Assembly: GCF_020892095.1 (NCBI RefSeq)
Contig: NZ_AP024845.1
Span: 2,666,001 to 2,730,000, forward strand
From: Claveliimonas bilis
GTDB taxonomy: Bacteria > Bacillota > Clostridia > Lachnospirales > Lachnospiraceae
Direction of reading: 5' to 3'
DNA length: 64,000 nt
The notes below the pieces were generated by a model that did no database searches, was not told the DNA's origin, and was given only the letters and a program-made list of their open reading frames with translations. Shown in pieces: positions 17,133 through 25,259 of this stretch. Positions within the stretch are counted from its first letter, which is position 1; every line of letters begins with the position of its first letter. The translations under genes were made by a program, and so were the position numbers.

Positions 17133-18410
17133 ATGAAAGCGAAAAAGTATATTTTATCACTGGCAATGGTGTACATGGCATACTTCACTCATGGTATTCA
17201 GGCGATCATATTGTCACAGAACCAGGTGAACTTTTATACCCAGTGGGGATACACAGACGCTGTAGAAGGCGCGGCAGCCGTGTCTTTGGCAATTACGGCA
17301 ACAGGCTTTGGAAAAATGCTGACCGTGTGGCTTGGAGGAGAATTTTCCGACCGGATCGGGCGGAAGAAAATGGCAATCGCAGGTGGAATCCTCTATATCA
17401 TCTGTTTTGCAGGACTTTTGTTCACTTCTAACTTCATGGTGGCATGTGTGAGCGCTTTCCTGGCAGGTGTGGCAACTTCAGGATTCTGGGATGCATCCCT
17501 CTATCCGGCAGCGCAGGAATCCGTTCAGCAAAGATATGCCGGATCTGCTCTTATCGGAATTAAATTTTTCGTATCTTTGTCCGGTATCATTTACCCGCTT
17601 CTGGCAGTTCAGTTTTCTGCAGCAGGAAACTGGCAGATCAATATCTGGATTCCGCTTGTCATGTCGATCATTGCAGTAGTGCTTGCAGTGATTGCGCCGT
17701 TTGCCTATGACGATCAGATGAAAGAAACAGTTAAGACGGCAGATGGAAAGACAGAAAATGCAGCGCAGGCGGAAATTGAAGCAGCAAAGGCAAAAATGCT
17801 TGTGAAGCCAAACGGACTTGTAAACTTTATTACCATGTTCTATGGTTTCCTGTGTATGTTTATTATGTATGGCGCACAGCAGTATACAAAGGCATTTGGT
17901 ATGAGCAACTGCGGTCTGACAGAAGCACAGGCAGCAGGCATGACATCCATATATACAGCTGGTTCTGTCATTGCTGTTATATTCTGGGCGGTCATGATGG
18001 GTAAGCTTCAGTGGAATCCTCTTAAGGTTGTACTGATCGACTCTGTATTCACAGCAGTTGCACTTGGCATTGTGCTCCTTGTAAGCAATGTGGCGGTAAT
18101 CTATGTGGCAATTGCCCTTCTGGGATTCTTCGCAGCAGGCGGCGCCCTTCAGACAGGGCTGGGAGTCCGCCAGGAAATGTGCCCGGGACCAAAAGGAAGG
18201 AATACAGGTATCTACTATACATGGATGGGACTTGCAAGCTGCTTCCTTCCATATATCGTGTCCGCAATGACAAAATCCATCGGGGAGGCGTCAGCCGTAT
18301 ATACAATGATGGGACTGCTTCTTGCGGCAGCAGTGATCGCAATTCTTATGATGGCTTATCTGGCTGTACAGTATAAGAAGATTTTCGGTAAGAGTGCCCT
18401 TAGCAAATAA
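17133..18410 (+). CDS. MFS transporter
   Basis: 425 residues with about 12 membrane segments. The loop 2-3 motif A is GGEFSDRIGRKKMAIAGG (about residues 68-85). A charged central loop (MKETVKTADGKTENAAQAE, about 197-215) separates the two halves. Last gene of the TIM-barrel/OYE/aroE operon, 16 bases after aroE and followed by a strong terminator. By context it should import the substrate or export the product of the pathway; transport of shikimate or quinate (compare E. coli ShiA, also MFS) is inferred, not shown. GGAAGAGGAGAAAGG precedes the ATG. Confidence 0.88.
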   Translation: MKAKKYILSLAMVYMAYFTHGIQAIILSQNQVNFYTQWGYTDAVEGAAAVSLAITATGFGKMLTVWLGGEFSDRIGRKKMAIAGGILYIICFAGLLFTSNFMVACVSAFLAGVATSGFWDASLYPAAQESVQQRYAGSALIGIKFFVSLSGIIYPLLAVQFSAAGNWQINIWIPLVMSIIAVVLAVIAPFAYDDQMKETVKTADGKTENAAQAEIEAAKAKMLVKPNGLVNFITMFYGFLCMFIMYGAQQYTKAFGMSNCGLTEAQAAGMTSIYTAGSVIAVIFWAVMMGKLQWNPLKVVLIDSVFTAVALGIVLLVSNVAVIYVAIALLGFFAAGGALQTGLGVRQEMCPGPKGRNTGIYYTWMGLASCFLPYIVSAMTKSIGEASAVYTMMGLLLAAAVIAILMMAYLAVQYKKIFGKSALSK

Positions 18411-18427
18411 AGCGTTGGACGAAAAAA

Positions 18428-18476
18428 GAAGGGTGTGAATACTGTAAATGTGTGCAGTATCCACATCCTTTTTTTA
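18428..18476 (+). terminator. Rho-independent terminator after the MFS gene
   Basis: AAGGGTGTGAATACTG pairs with CAGTATCCACATCCTT (G-U pairs allowed), followed by seven T. It separates the four-gene operon from the TRAP genes. Confidence 0.8.
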
Positions 18477-18546
18477 GAAAAAAGTATAGATAAAATATAT
18501 GAATTAGAAAAGAAAAAGGAATAAAACGGCGAGGGAGGTAGCCCAA

Positions 18547-19047
18547 ATGAAACTTTTAAAATGGCTGGATGATTATCTGGAAGAAGCCCTGCTTCTCATT
18601 ATGCTGGGGATTATGGTCGTTGTTATGGGGATACAGATTACTGCAAGATATGTATTTGCATCGTCCCTTTCCTGGTCAGAGGAAATAACAAGATTTCTGT
18701 TTATATGCTCCGGATTTTTAAGTGCCAGCTACTGTATTAAGAAGAGTCTGTCAGTGAAGATCGATCAGTTAGTGAATATGCTGCCGGGAAGAGGCGTACA
18801 TATTTTCCGCCTGATCAGTTACAGCATACAGCTTGTATTTTTCTCTTATCTGATCCCCTTTGCATGGAAATATGTCATGTCGGGAATAGAGAGCGGACAG
18901 TTAAGTCCCGCCTGTGAAATCCCCATGTATGTCATCCAGTCATTTACAGTAATCAGTTTTGTACTGTGTGTCATCCGCCTGATACAGAAATGGCTGTATC
19001 GGCTCCAGATTATTCTGGGGGAAAGAGAAGAAAAGGAGGAGGATTAA
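18547..19047 (+). CDS. TRAP transporter small permease (DctQ)
   Basis: 166 residues, four predicted membrane segments. The family motif WSEEITRFLFICSGFLSASYCIKK appears in the middle (seen in parts). It forms the membrane complex of a tripartite ATP-independent periplasmic transporter with the next gene. GCGAGGGAGGTAG precedes the ATG. It ends immediately before the large permease (adjacent codons), which is followed by the binding protein. The set is complete and ordered Q-M-P. Confidence 0.92.
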   Translation: MKLLKWLDDYLEEALLLIMLGIMVVVMGIQITARYVFASSLSWSEEITRFLFICSGFLSASYCIKKSLSVKIDQLVNMLPGRGVHIFRLISYSIQLVFFSYLIPFAWKYVMSGIESGQLSPACEIPMYVIQSFTVISFVLCVIRLIQKWLYRLQIILGEREEKEED

Positions 19048-20337
19048 ATGTCATCTGCAGTGGTATTGATTTTGTTTTTTGTGTGTCTGCTGATCGCGAT
19101 TCCCATTTCGGTTTCACTGGGAATCGTGTCCGTACTGCCAGGGGCATTTGACCCGTCATTTACGGCAAGCGCCACTTATGTGATCCGCTCTATGTTTGGA
19201 GGACTGGACAGTTTTCCGCTTCTTGCGGTTCCTATGTTTATCCTGTCCGGTATCATCATGGCAAGAGGAGGTATTTCCAAGCGGCTTTTTGATCTTTTTG
19301 CCTACTTTATCGGCAAAAAGACAGCAGGCCTGCCTTGCGCAGTCGTTGTAACCTGCCTGTTTTACGGGGCAATTTCCGGTTCCGGGATTGCTACAGTTGC
19401 AGCAGTAGGGAGTATGACCATTCCTCTGCTGGTAAATTTAGGATATGATAAAAGATTTTGTACAGCCCTGGTTGCTGTAGCGGGAAGCCTGGGTGTCATC
19501 ATTCCTCCCAGCATTCCCTTTATTATGTATGGAATGGCATCCGGTGTGTCGGTCAGTGATATTTTTATTGCCGGGATCATTCCGGGCATACTTATCGGGA
19601 TTATGCTGATGGTGTATGCTGTTTATTACTGTAAAAAGAACGGGGAAGATAAAGAAAGGATCAACGGGGAAATCGATCATCTGCGGTCACAGGGACTTTG
19701 GAAAGTGTTTAAAAGCAGCTTCTTTGCAGTACTTTCTCCGGTGATCATACTGGGCTGTATTTATTCCGGGGTTGCATCTCCCACAGAGGCAGCGGTGATT
19801 TCTGTATTTTATTCTCTGATTGTCAGCCTGTTTCTGTATAAATCCCTTTCTTTCCGAGATTTGTACGCAGTGTTTGCTGAGGGAGTGAGGACATATGCGC
19901 CGATTCTTTTTATTCTTGCAGCCTCCATTGCTTTTTCCAGGGTTCTTACTTTAATGCAGGTGCCTCAGACGATCAGTGGCTGGATACTGGAGAATTTTTC
20001 TAATAAAATACTGATCCTTATTGTCGTAAATCTTTTCCTCCTTCTGGTGGGAATGATCATGGATACTACACCGGCTATTCTGATCCTGACGCCGATCCTT
20101 CTGCCTATCATGACAGGAGTGGGAGTGGATCCGATCCACTTTGGAGTAATGATGGTGGTAAATCTTGCCATTGGATTTGTAACGCCGCCTATTGGGGTGA
20201 ATCTGTTTGTGGCAAGCTCGCTGACAGATATACCGGTGGTTCAGATTGCAAAACGGGCGCTTCCCATGATCGGATATTTCCTGATCGCCCTTTTGCTGAT
20301 CACATTTATTCCGCAGTTAAGTCTTGCGTTGTTATAG
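19048..20337 (+). CDS. TRAP transporter large permease (DctM)
   Basis: 429 residues, around 12 hydrophobic segments. Typical DctM stretches are seen: VPMFILSGIIMARGG, GAISGSGIATVAAVGSMTIP, LGVIIPPSIPFIMYG and GFVTPPIGVNLFVAS. It is the sodium-coupled transport subunit for small organic acids. The start follows directly on the DctQ stop, so translation is probably coupled. No coupling site or substrate can be read from the permease itself. Confidence 0.95.
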   Translation: MSSAVVLILFFVCLLIAIPISVSLGIVSVLPGAFDPSFTASATYVIRSMFGGLDSFPLLAVPMFILSGIIMARGGISKRLFDLFAYFIGKKTAGLPCAVVVTCLFYGAISGSGIATVAAVGSMTIPLLVNLGYDKRFCTALVAVAGSLGVIIPPSIPFIMYGMASGVSVSDIFIAGIIPGILIGIMLMVYAVYYCKKNGEDKERINGEIDHLRSQGLWKVFKSSFFAVLSPVIILGCIYSGVASPTEAAVISVFYSLIVSLFLYKSLSFRDLYAVFAEGVRTYAPILFILAASIAFSRVLTLMQVPQTISGWILENFSNKILILIVVNLFLLLVGMIMDTTPAILILTPILLPIMTGVGVDPIHFGVMMVVNLAIGFVTPPIGVNLFVASSLTDIPVVQIAKRALPMIGYFLIALLLITFIPQLSLALL

Positions 20338-20350
20338 GAGGAGAAGAAAG

Positions 20351-21379
20351 ATGAAGAAAATATGGAGCGGAGCAATTGTGGGAGTTCTCCTGGCGGCAAG
20401 CGCCGGGACAGCGGCATTCGGCATGGCTTCCACAGACAAGCAGGCTGCAGACGGAAAAGAACAGCGCTATGCGTGGCCTCTTGCCACCTGCAGTACGGAA
20501 GATACCATTACTCATGTGTTTGCTGAATCATTTGCTGAAGAAGTGGAACGTTTAAGTGACGGACAGATGGAAATCCAGGTATATCCGCAAAGTACCCTTG
20601 GAGGAGACCGGGAACTGATGGAGAGCTGTAAGGACGGCGATATTCCTTTTGTAGTGCAGTCTCCGGCGCCACAGGTCAGCTTTATGCCGGAACTGTGCGT
20701 CTTCGACACTCCCTGTGCGTTTGAGGATATAGAGGAGGCGAGGGATACCATTGATGATCCCCGTTTTCAGGAAATTGTTCAGGAAATTTATGAGAATGCA
20801 GGATATCAGCTCCTCGGTATGGCGGATCAATGCTTCCGGGTGATGACCAGCAGTGAACCATTTGAAGGGATGGAAAGTTTTAAAGGGCAGAAGATCCGTA
20901 CCATGGAAAATACTTATCATCTCCAGTTCTGGAAAGCAATGGGAGCCAATCCGACTCCGATGACTTTCAGTGAAGTGTATATCGGGCTTCAGCAGGGGAC
21001 GATCGACGCACAGGAGAATGCCTATGAGCTGATTGTAAGCGCAAAACTTTATGAGCAGCAGAAATATCTGATCCAGACGAATGTAGTCCCGGATTATATT
21101 ACTTTGATCTCCAGCGACGAATTTTTCCAGACATTAGAGGAGGAACAGCAGGAGATCATCCGCCAGGCGGCCCAAAATGCCCAGGAAGAGGCCAGAGAAT
21201 CTGCCGATACAAGACAGGGAGAAAGGCAGAAGCAGCTGGAGGAAGAAGGAATGGAAATCATATCTGTCGATGAGACGACATGGCAGGAAATGAGACAGGC
21301 CTGCCAGCCGGTATATGAAAACATCCGGAAACAGGCGGGAGAGGAACTATTCGATCTCTATATGGGAACGGATGAATAG
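20351..21379 (+). CDS. TRAP transporter substrate-binding protein (DctP)
   Basis: 342 residues from the ATG at 20351, preceded by AGGAGGAGAAGAAAG. A signal peptide is evident (MKKIWSGAIVGVLLAASAGTA, residues 1-21); there is no lipobox cysteine, so anchoring is unclear for a Gram-positive cell. The DctP signature GQKIRTMENTYHLQFWKAMG contains the arginine that usually holds the ligand carboxylate. AIGLQQGT-like and DAQENAYEL segments follow. A strong terminator closes the three-gene operon. A carboxylic acid ligand is expected; a hydroaromatic acid is inferred from the flanking genes. Confidence 0.93.
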   Translation: MKKIWSGAIVGVLLAASAGTAAFGMASTDKQAADGKEQRYAWPLATCSTEDTITHVFAESFAEEVERLSDGQMEIQVYPQSTLGGDRELMESCKDGDIPFVVQSPAPQVSFMPELCVFDTPCAFEDIEEARDTIDDPRFQEIVQEIYENAGYQLLGMADQCFRVMTSSEPFEGMESFKGQKIRTMENTYHLQFWKAMGANPTPMTFSEVYIGLQQGTIDAQENAYELIVSAKLYEQQKYLIQTNVVPDYITLISSDEFFQTLEEEQQEIIRQAAQNAQEEARESADTRQGERQKQLEEEGMEIISVDETTWQEMRQACQPVYENIRKQAGEELFDLYMGTDE

Positions 21380-21402
21380 AACGGCCGGACAAAAGTACCG
21401 AT

Positions 21403-21431
21403 AAAAAGGATCCGCTTGACGGATCCTTTTT
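21403..21431 (+). terminator. Rho-independent terminator after dctP
   Basis: AAAAAGGATCCG and CGGATCCTTTTT form a perfect 12-bp stem with a five-base loop. Confidence 0.9.
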
Positions 21432-21456
21432 CCTGCGGTAATTTATAGAAAACAGA

Positions 21457-21593
21457 GTTAGTATTCACAGCCGTTTCAGACCTGTGAAGCAGTCACCCCA
21501 CCTATATAAGCAGTCTTAGCCCCGTAAGGGGCGGAACTGAAGCGCGTAAGCGCGACGAGTGCGCATACAGGCGGGGTGGCTGTGAATAGTAAC
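21457..21593. repeat. Palindromic intergenic repeat, copy A
   Basis: Terminal arms GTTAGTATTCACAGCC (21457-21472) and GGCTGTGAATAGTAAC (21578-21593) are inverted with one mismatch. Inside are two hairpins with GTAA loops: CCCC-GTAA-GGGG (about 21520-21531) and GCGC-GTAA-GCGC (about 21542-21553). A CACCCC/GGGGTG pairing lies further out. The left arm continues as CGTTTCAGAC, matching copy B at 27816-27911. It looks like a small non-coding mobile or structured-RNA repeat just before the response regulator gene; its right edge is within 40 bases of that start. Confidence 0.6.
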
Positions 21594-21632
21594 AAAACAG
21601 GCACAAACAGGAAAGAAGAATGGAGGAATAGA

Positions 21633-22310
21633 ATGCGCATACTCATTGCGGAAGACGAAAAAAATCTGAACCAGATGTTGAAAAGGAGACTTCAGGAAGA
21701 GTATTACAGTGTGGATTCCTGTTTTGACGGGCAGGAGGCTTTGGACTACTTGAGCGGAGCAGAATATGATGCGGTTGTACTGGATATAATGATGCCGGTG
21801 CTGGACGGTCTTTCTGTTCTGAAAAAAATCCGTGCAAAAGATAAGACACTTCCGGTTCTTCTGCTGACGGCAAAGGACAGTATTGAGGACAGAGTAGCCG
21901 GACTGGATGCCGGTGCCAATGATTATCTTGTGAAACCCTTTGCTGTGGAAGAGCTGCTGGCAAGGATCCGGGTTATGCTCAGGAAGCCTTCGGTGCAGGC
22001 AGAAGGAAACTGCCTGATGGTCGGAGATCTGGTTTTGTGTACGGATACCCATAAAGTGACAAGAGGAGGAAGAGAGATTACGCTTTCGGCCAGGGAATAT
22101 ACCCTTTTAAGATATATGATGCAGAATCAGGGAATTGTACTGTCAAGGGACAAGCTGGAACAGCATATCTGGAATTATGATTTTACAGGCGGTTCCAATG
22201 TCATTGATGTCTATATCCGCTATCTGCGGCGTAAGATTGATGAGGGCAGTGAGAAAAAACTGATCCATACAGTACGCGGAGCAGGATATGTGTTGAGGGA
22301 TGATGTATGA
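21633..22310 (+). CDS. OmpR-family response regulator
   Basis: 225 residues from the ATG at 21633, with TGGAGGAATAG just before it. The receiver domain starts MRILIAEDEKNLNQ (acidic pair near residue 8). The phosphoacceptor is the aspartate in VVLDIMMPVLDG (about residue 52), and the lysine is in LVKPFAVEELLARI. The C-terminal winged-helix DNA-binding domain (about 130-225) contains ITLSAREYTLLRYMM and a VIDVYIRYLRRKID recognition region. It overlaps the histidine kinase gene by four bases, so the pair is translationally coupled. A direct repeat upstream of the PepSY gene at 23689-23705 is a candidate binding site. Confidence 0.95.
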   Translation: MRILIAEDEKNLNQMLKRRLQEEYYSVDSCFDGQEALDYLSGAEYDAVVLDIMMPVLDGLSVLKKIRAKDKTLPVLLLTAKDSIEDRVAGLDAGANDYLVKPFAVEELLARIRVMLRKPSVQAEGNCLMVGDLVLCTDTHKVTRGGREITLSAREYTLLRYMMQNQGIVLSRDKLEQHIWNYDFTGGSNVIDVYIRYLRRKIDEGSEKKLIHTVRGAGYVLRDDV

Positions 22311-23674
22311 AAAGGTGGTCGGCAAAAACAAAACTTACTCTGCTCTATGCAGCTTTTATGATCCTTTTGACCTGTGCGGCTCTGGCAATCCTGTTTTCTT
22401 TGAGTAACCAGGAAATCCTTTCTTCCGTTCAGTCAAAACTTAGGGAGCAGGTAGAGGAAAGTCTGGAGGATATCGAAGGAAGTGAGGGGAATCTTAAAAT
22501 AGATTCGGATTTTTATACGCTGGAAGAAGGAGTTTATCTGTCTGTCTATGACGGACAGGACGGAGAATTTCTCTATGGAATGATTCCGGCAGGATTTGAC
22601 GCACAGGCAGATTTTATGCCGGATGGGCTGCAGACGATCAAAGGAAGAAATGAAAGCTGGTATGTGTTTGACCTTTCTTTCCGGGCGGACGGATATGGAG
22701 AAGTTTACGTCAGGGGAATTACTTCCGTTACACGGGCGGAAAATTCGATGCGGGTCACTCTGCGCTTTGCCCTGATCCTGCTTCCTCTGCTGGCAGCCAT
22801 TACGATCATTATCTGCTATCGCTTTATCCGCCGGGCGTTTCTTCCGGTAAAAAAGATGACAGAGACAGTGCAGAAGATCCAAAGGGAACGAAGTCTTTCC
22901 ATGCGGGTAGGTCTTCCGGAAGGAAAAGATGAGATCTATTATCTTGCAGCAACTTTTGACAATATGCTGGAAGATTTGGAGGAATCCTTTCACAGAGAAA
23001 GACAGTTTACCTCTGATGTATCCCATGAACTTCGCACTCCGGTGACTGTAATACTGATGCAGTGTGAGGAAATCCTGCAGGATCCGGCTCTTTCTGAAGA
23101 GCAAAGGAGACAGACAGAGGTGATAAAGAAAAAGGCGGAAGAAATATCATCCATGATCTCACAGCTTTTGCTCCTTTCCAGGGCGGATCAGGGCAGACAG
23201 GTGATACAAAAGGAACTTCTGGACATCAGTGAGTTGACAGAGATGATAGTAGAAGAACAAACCATCCTGGCCAGGGAAAAAGAAATTATGATTACGGAAA
23301 CAATAGAGGAAGGGATATACGCAGCCGTGGATGAGAGCCTGTATATACGACTTCTCGTGAATTTAATTTCCAATTCCATTTCCTATGGTAAAAGAGGCGG
23401 TCATACGGAAGTTTCCCTGCAGCAAAAGGAAGGAGCAGCTGTTCTTCAGGTAAAGGATGATGGAATCGGGATTTCAAAAGAGGATCTTCCCCACATATGG
23501 GACCGATTTTTCCGTGCAGACAGTGCAAGAAGCGACGGCAGTCATTCCGGCCTGGGTCTTTCCATGGTAAAATGGATCGCGAAAGAACATGGAGGAGATA
23601 TAGAGGCAGAAAGTGTTTTGGGAGAAGGAAGCCGGTTTATCTGCAGGATTCCACTGCCTTCAAAAGAAAATTAA
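22307..23674 (+). CDS. Sensor histidine kinase
   Basis: 455 residues. Two membrane segments (about 12-30 and 155-176) bracket a 125-residue extracellular sensor domain. A HAMP-like linker follows, then the H-box VSHELRTPVTVI with the phosphorylated histidine near residue 241. The ATPase has the N-box LLVNLISNSISYG, VKDDGIGI (G1) and SGLGLSMVKWIAKEHGG (G2). It partners the response regulator by a four-base ATGA overlap. The extracellular domain has no motif I can assign. Members with a PepSY lipoprotein downstream often sense envelope stress or cationic peptides in related bacteria; the signal here is unknown. Confidence 0.94.
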   Translation: MKRWSAKTKLTLLYAAFMILLTCAALAILFSLSNQEILSSVQSKLREQVEESLEDIEGSEGNLKIDSDFYTLEEGVYLSVYDGQDGEFLYGMIPAGFDAQADFMPDGLQTIKGRNESWYVFDLSFRADGYGEVYVRGITSVTRAENSMRVTLRFALILLPLLAAITIIICYRFIRRAFLPVKKMTETVQKIQRERSLSMRVGLPEGKDEIYYLAATFDNMLEDLEESFHRERQFTSDVSHELRTPVTVILMQCEEILQDPALSEEQRRQTEVIKKKAEEISSMISQLLLLSRADQGRQVIQKELLDISELTEMIVEEQTILAREKEIMITETIEEGIYAAVDESLYIRLLVNLISNSISYGKRGGHTEVSLQQKEGAAVLQVKDDGIGISKEDLPHIWDRFFRADSARSDGSHSGLGLSMVKWIAKEHGGDIEAESVLGEGSRFICRIPLPSKEN

Positions 23675-23689
23675 AAAAACTTTTCTTTT
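23662..23689 (+). terminator. Weak A/T-rich hairpin after the kinase gene
   Basis: AAAAGAAAA and TTTTCTTTT form a perfect but A/T-rich 9-bp stem followed by T residues. It may attenuate read-through into the PepSY gene. Confidence 0.35.
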
Positions 23690-23721
23690 TTAATCTTACT
23701 TTAATTTTTTGTGGGTATAGT
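23689..23721 (+). promoter_or_regulatory. Activator-type promoter with 11-bp phased direct repeat
   Basis: TTTAAT occurs at 23689-23694 and again at 23700-23705, exactly 11 bases apart, where a -35 box would be. TATAGT (23716-23721) follows ten bases later. This spacing is typical of OmpR/PhoB-family binding sites, so regulation by the adjacent response regulator is likely. Confidence 0.5.
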
Positions 23722-23756
23722 AAATACAACAAAGAAAAAGAAGGGAGATTACAGAA

Positions 23757-24398
23757 ATGAAACGAAATAGAGTAAAAATACTTGGAGCAGCAGTGATGAT
23801 GACGGCAGTTTTAGTGACAGGATGCGGAGTTTCGGGAGCCGGCACTGTACAGAACAATACATCGGGAAGCAGTACCGATATTGGGCAGGAGGAAGCAAAA
23901 AAGATCGCATTAGAGGATGCAGGTGTACAGGAGTCTGATACAACAAGAATGAAAATAAGTCAGGATCAGGATGATGGAAGCCTGCAGTATGACGTACAGT
24001 TCACTGTGGCGGAAAAAGAATATGATTATGAAATTAATGGAACAAACGGAACAATCCTAAGTGCAGATGTAGAGACAACCGGAGGAAATGCGGTACAGAG
24101 CCAGGCAGGAAGCAATGGAGACACAGCGCAGAACCAGACAAACAGTGGAAATACCGCAAATACCGCAAATGCATCCGGAACTTCCGGAGCCAATGTTGCA
24201 GTGAGTGAAGCAGATGCAAAGGCAGCGGCCCTTGAGAGAGTCAGCGGAGCTACCGAGGCAGATATCCGCATGGAGCTGGAACTGGATGACGGATATTACG
24301 TATATGAAGGAGATATCATCTACCAGCAAAAGGAATATGAATTTGAGATTGATGCACAGACCGGAAAGTTCCTGAAATGGTCTGAAGAAAGATATTAG
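23757..24398 (+). CDS. PepSY-domain lipoprotein
   Basis: 213 residues. The signal sequence ends in the lipobox LVTGCG (lipidated cysteine near residue 23), so it should be anchored on the outer face of the membrane. Two PepSY-like repeats follow: about 40-105 (EEAKKIALEDAGV to YEINGTNGTILSAD) and about 145-213 (ADAKAAALERVSGA to FEIDAQTGKFLKW). They are joined by a low-complexity Asn/Thr/Gly/Ala linker. The function of such proteins is unsettled; protease inhibition or signal modulation is proposed for PepSY domains. It lies downstream of the two-component genes with a phased repeat in its promoter, so it is probably a target or feedback partner of that system. Confidence 0.9.
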   Translation: MKRNRVKILGAAVMMTAVLVTGCGVSGAGTVQNNTSGSSTDIGQEEAKKIALEDAGVQESDTTRMKISQDQDDGSLQYDVQFTVAEKEYDYEINGTNGTILSADVETTGGNAVQSQAGSNGDTAQNQTNSGNTANTANASGTSGANVAVSEADAKAAALERVSGATEADIRMELELDDGYYVYEGDIIYQQKEYEFEIDAQTGKFLKWSEERY

Positions 24399-24412
24399 GA
24401 AATAATGTTAAG

Positions 24413-24469
24413 AAAAACCCACCGGCAGAATCGGCTGAATGAAAAGCCGTTTCTGCCGGTGGGTTTTTT
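24413..24469. terminator. Bidirectional terminator between PepSY gene and aroD
   Basis: An 18-bp arm, AAAAACCCACCGGCAGAA, pairs with TTCTGCCGGTGGGTTTTT. An inner CGGCT/AGCCG helix caps it. Very stable, with T-runs for both directions. Confidence 0.9.
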
Positions 24470-24472
24470 GAC

Positions 24473-25243
24473 TTAACAGCCCAGGGCGCTGTGTACTGTC
24501 TTAAGCACATCGTAGAGTTCACCCGCTGCAATCTGTCCGGGGGCAGAAGCCATGGAGCCGGATCCGAAAGTGAGGCAGGATCCGAAAGCTTCGCAGGAGA
24601 GACGGCTGATGCTTCCTGTTCCGGCCATGGACATGGTAATGATCGGCCGATTGGCATAATCAGACGCCATTTCTTCTGTGGCTGCAAGAAGAGTGATCAC
24701 ATCCCGTTTGTTTTGAGGCATGACGGCAAGTTTTGGGATATCAGCTCCCATATCCTGCATCCGGCGCAGACGGTAAATCATGTCGTCCTTGGCCGGAGTC
24801 TTTTCAAAATCATGGTTGGAGGCCACAACTTTTGCGCCGTTTTCATGGATGAAACGGATGAGATCGGCAACGATCTCATCACCCGTGAAAAACTCTACAT
24901 CAATGAGATCTGCAAGTCCTGATCTGGCGGCGGACTTGTTTAAAGATACGTAGGAGTCAGTGTCCATTGGATGGACACCGCCTTCTTTTTGGGTGCGGAA
25001 AGTGAAAAGAAGAGGCGTATCCTGAAGAATTTCATGAATTTTAGACAGCACATCCAGTACCCGTTCTGTATGTTCCACTTCCTCAAACCAGTCTGCCCGC
25101 CATTCCATAAGATCCATGGGCATGGACTTATACTGTCTGGTAAGGGAGAGAATCTCTTCTTCCGTTTTTCCTACATTAGGGATGCAGATGGCGGGAATCC
25201 CAGCCCCAAGTTCCAGATTTCTGATTTTTACTGTATGCATCAT
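24473..25243 (-). CDS. aroD: 3-dehydroquinate dehydratase, type I
   Basis: 256 residues from the ATG at 25243 (GGGAGGT precedes it on the minus strand; an adjacent ATG at 25240 is an equal choice). Type I class is shown by the Schiff-base lysine in DIPKLAVMPQ and the catalytic histidine in VVASNHDFEKTP. Other family segments are MEWRADWFE near residue 47 and IITMSMAGTGSISRL near the end. It interconverts 3-dehydroquinate and 3-dehydroshikimate, in either the biosynthetic or the catabolic direction. It follows aroE by 16 bases; the same gene pair, ydiB-aroD, exists in E. coli. Placed back-to-back with the hydroaromatic region, it could feed quinate-derived carbon into it. Confidence 0.95.
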   Translation of the reverse strand: MMHTVKIRNLELGAGIPAICIPNVGKTEEEILSLTRQYKSMPMDLMEWRADWFEEVEHTERVLDVLSKIHEILQDTPLLFTFRTQKEGGVHPMDTDSYVSLNKSAARSGLADLIDVEFFTGDEIVADLIRFIHENGAKVVASNHDFEKTPAKDDMIYRLRRMQDMGADIPKLAVMPQNKRDVITLLAATEEMASDYANRPIITMSMAGTGSISRLSCEAFGSCLTFGSGSMASAPGQIAAGELYDVLKTVHSALGC

Positions 25244-25259
25244 TTTACCTCCCTGAACA

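Noticed and set aside
21457-21593. CRISPR array or attachment site at the GTAA hairpins
   Set aside because: There are no regularly spaced direct repeats, and no integrase or cas gene is nearby.
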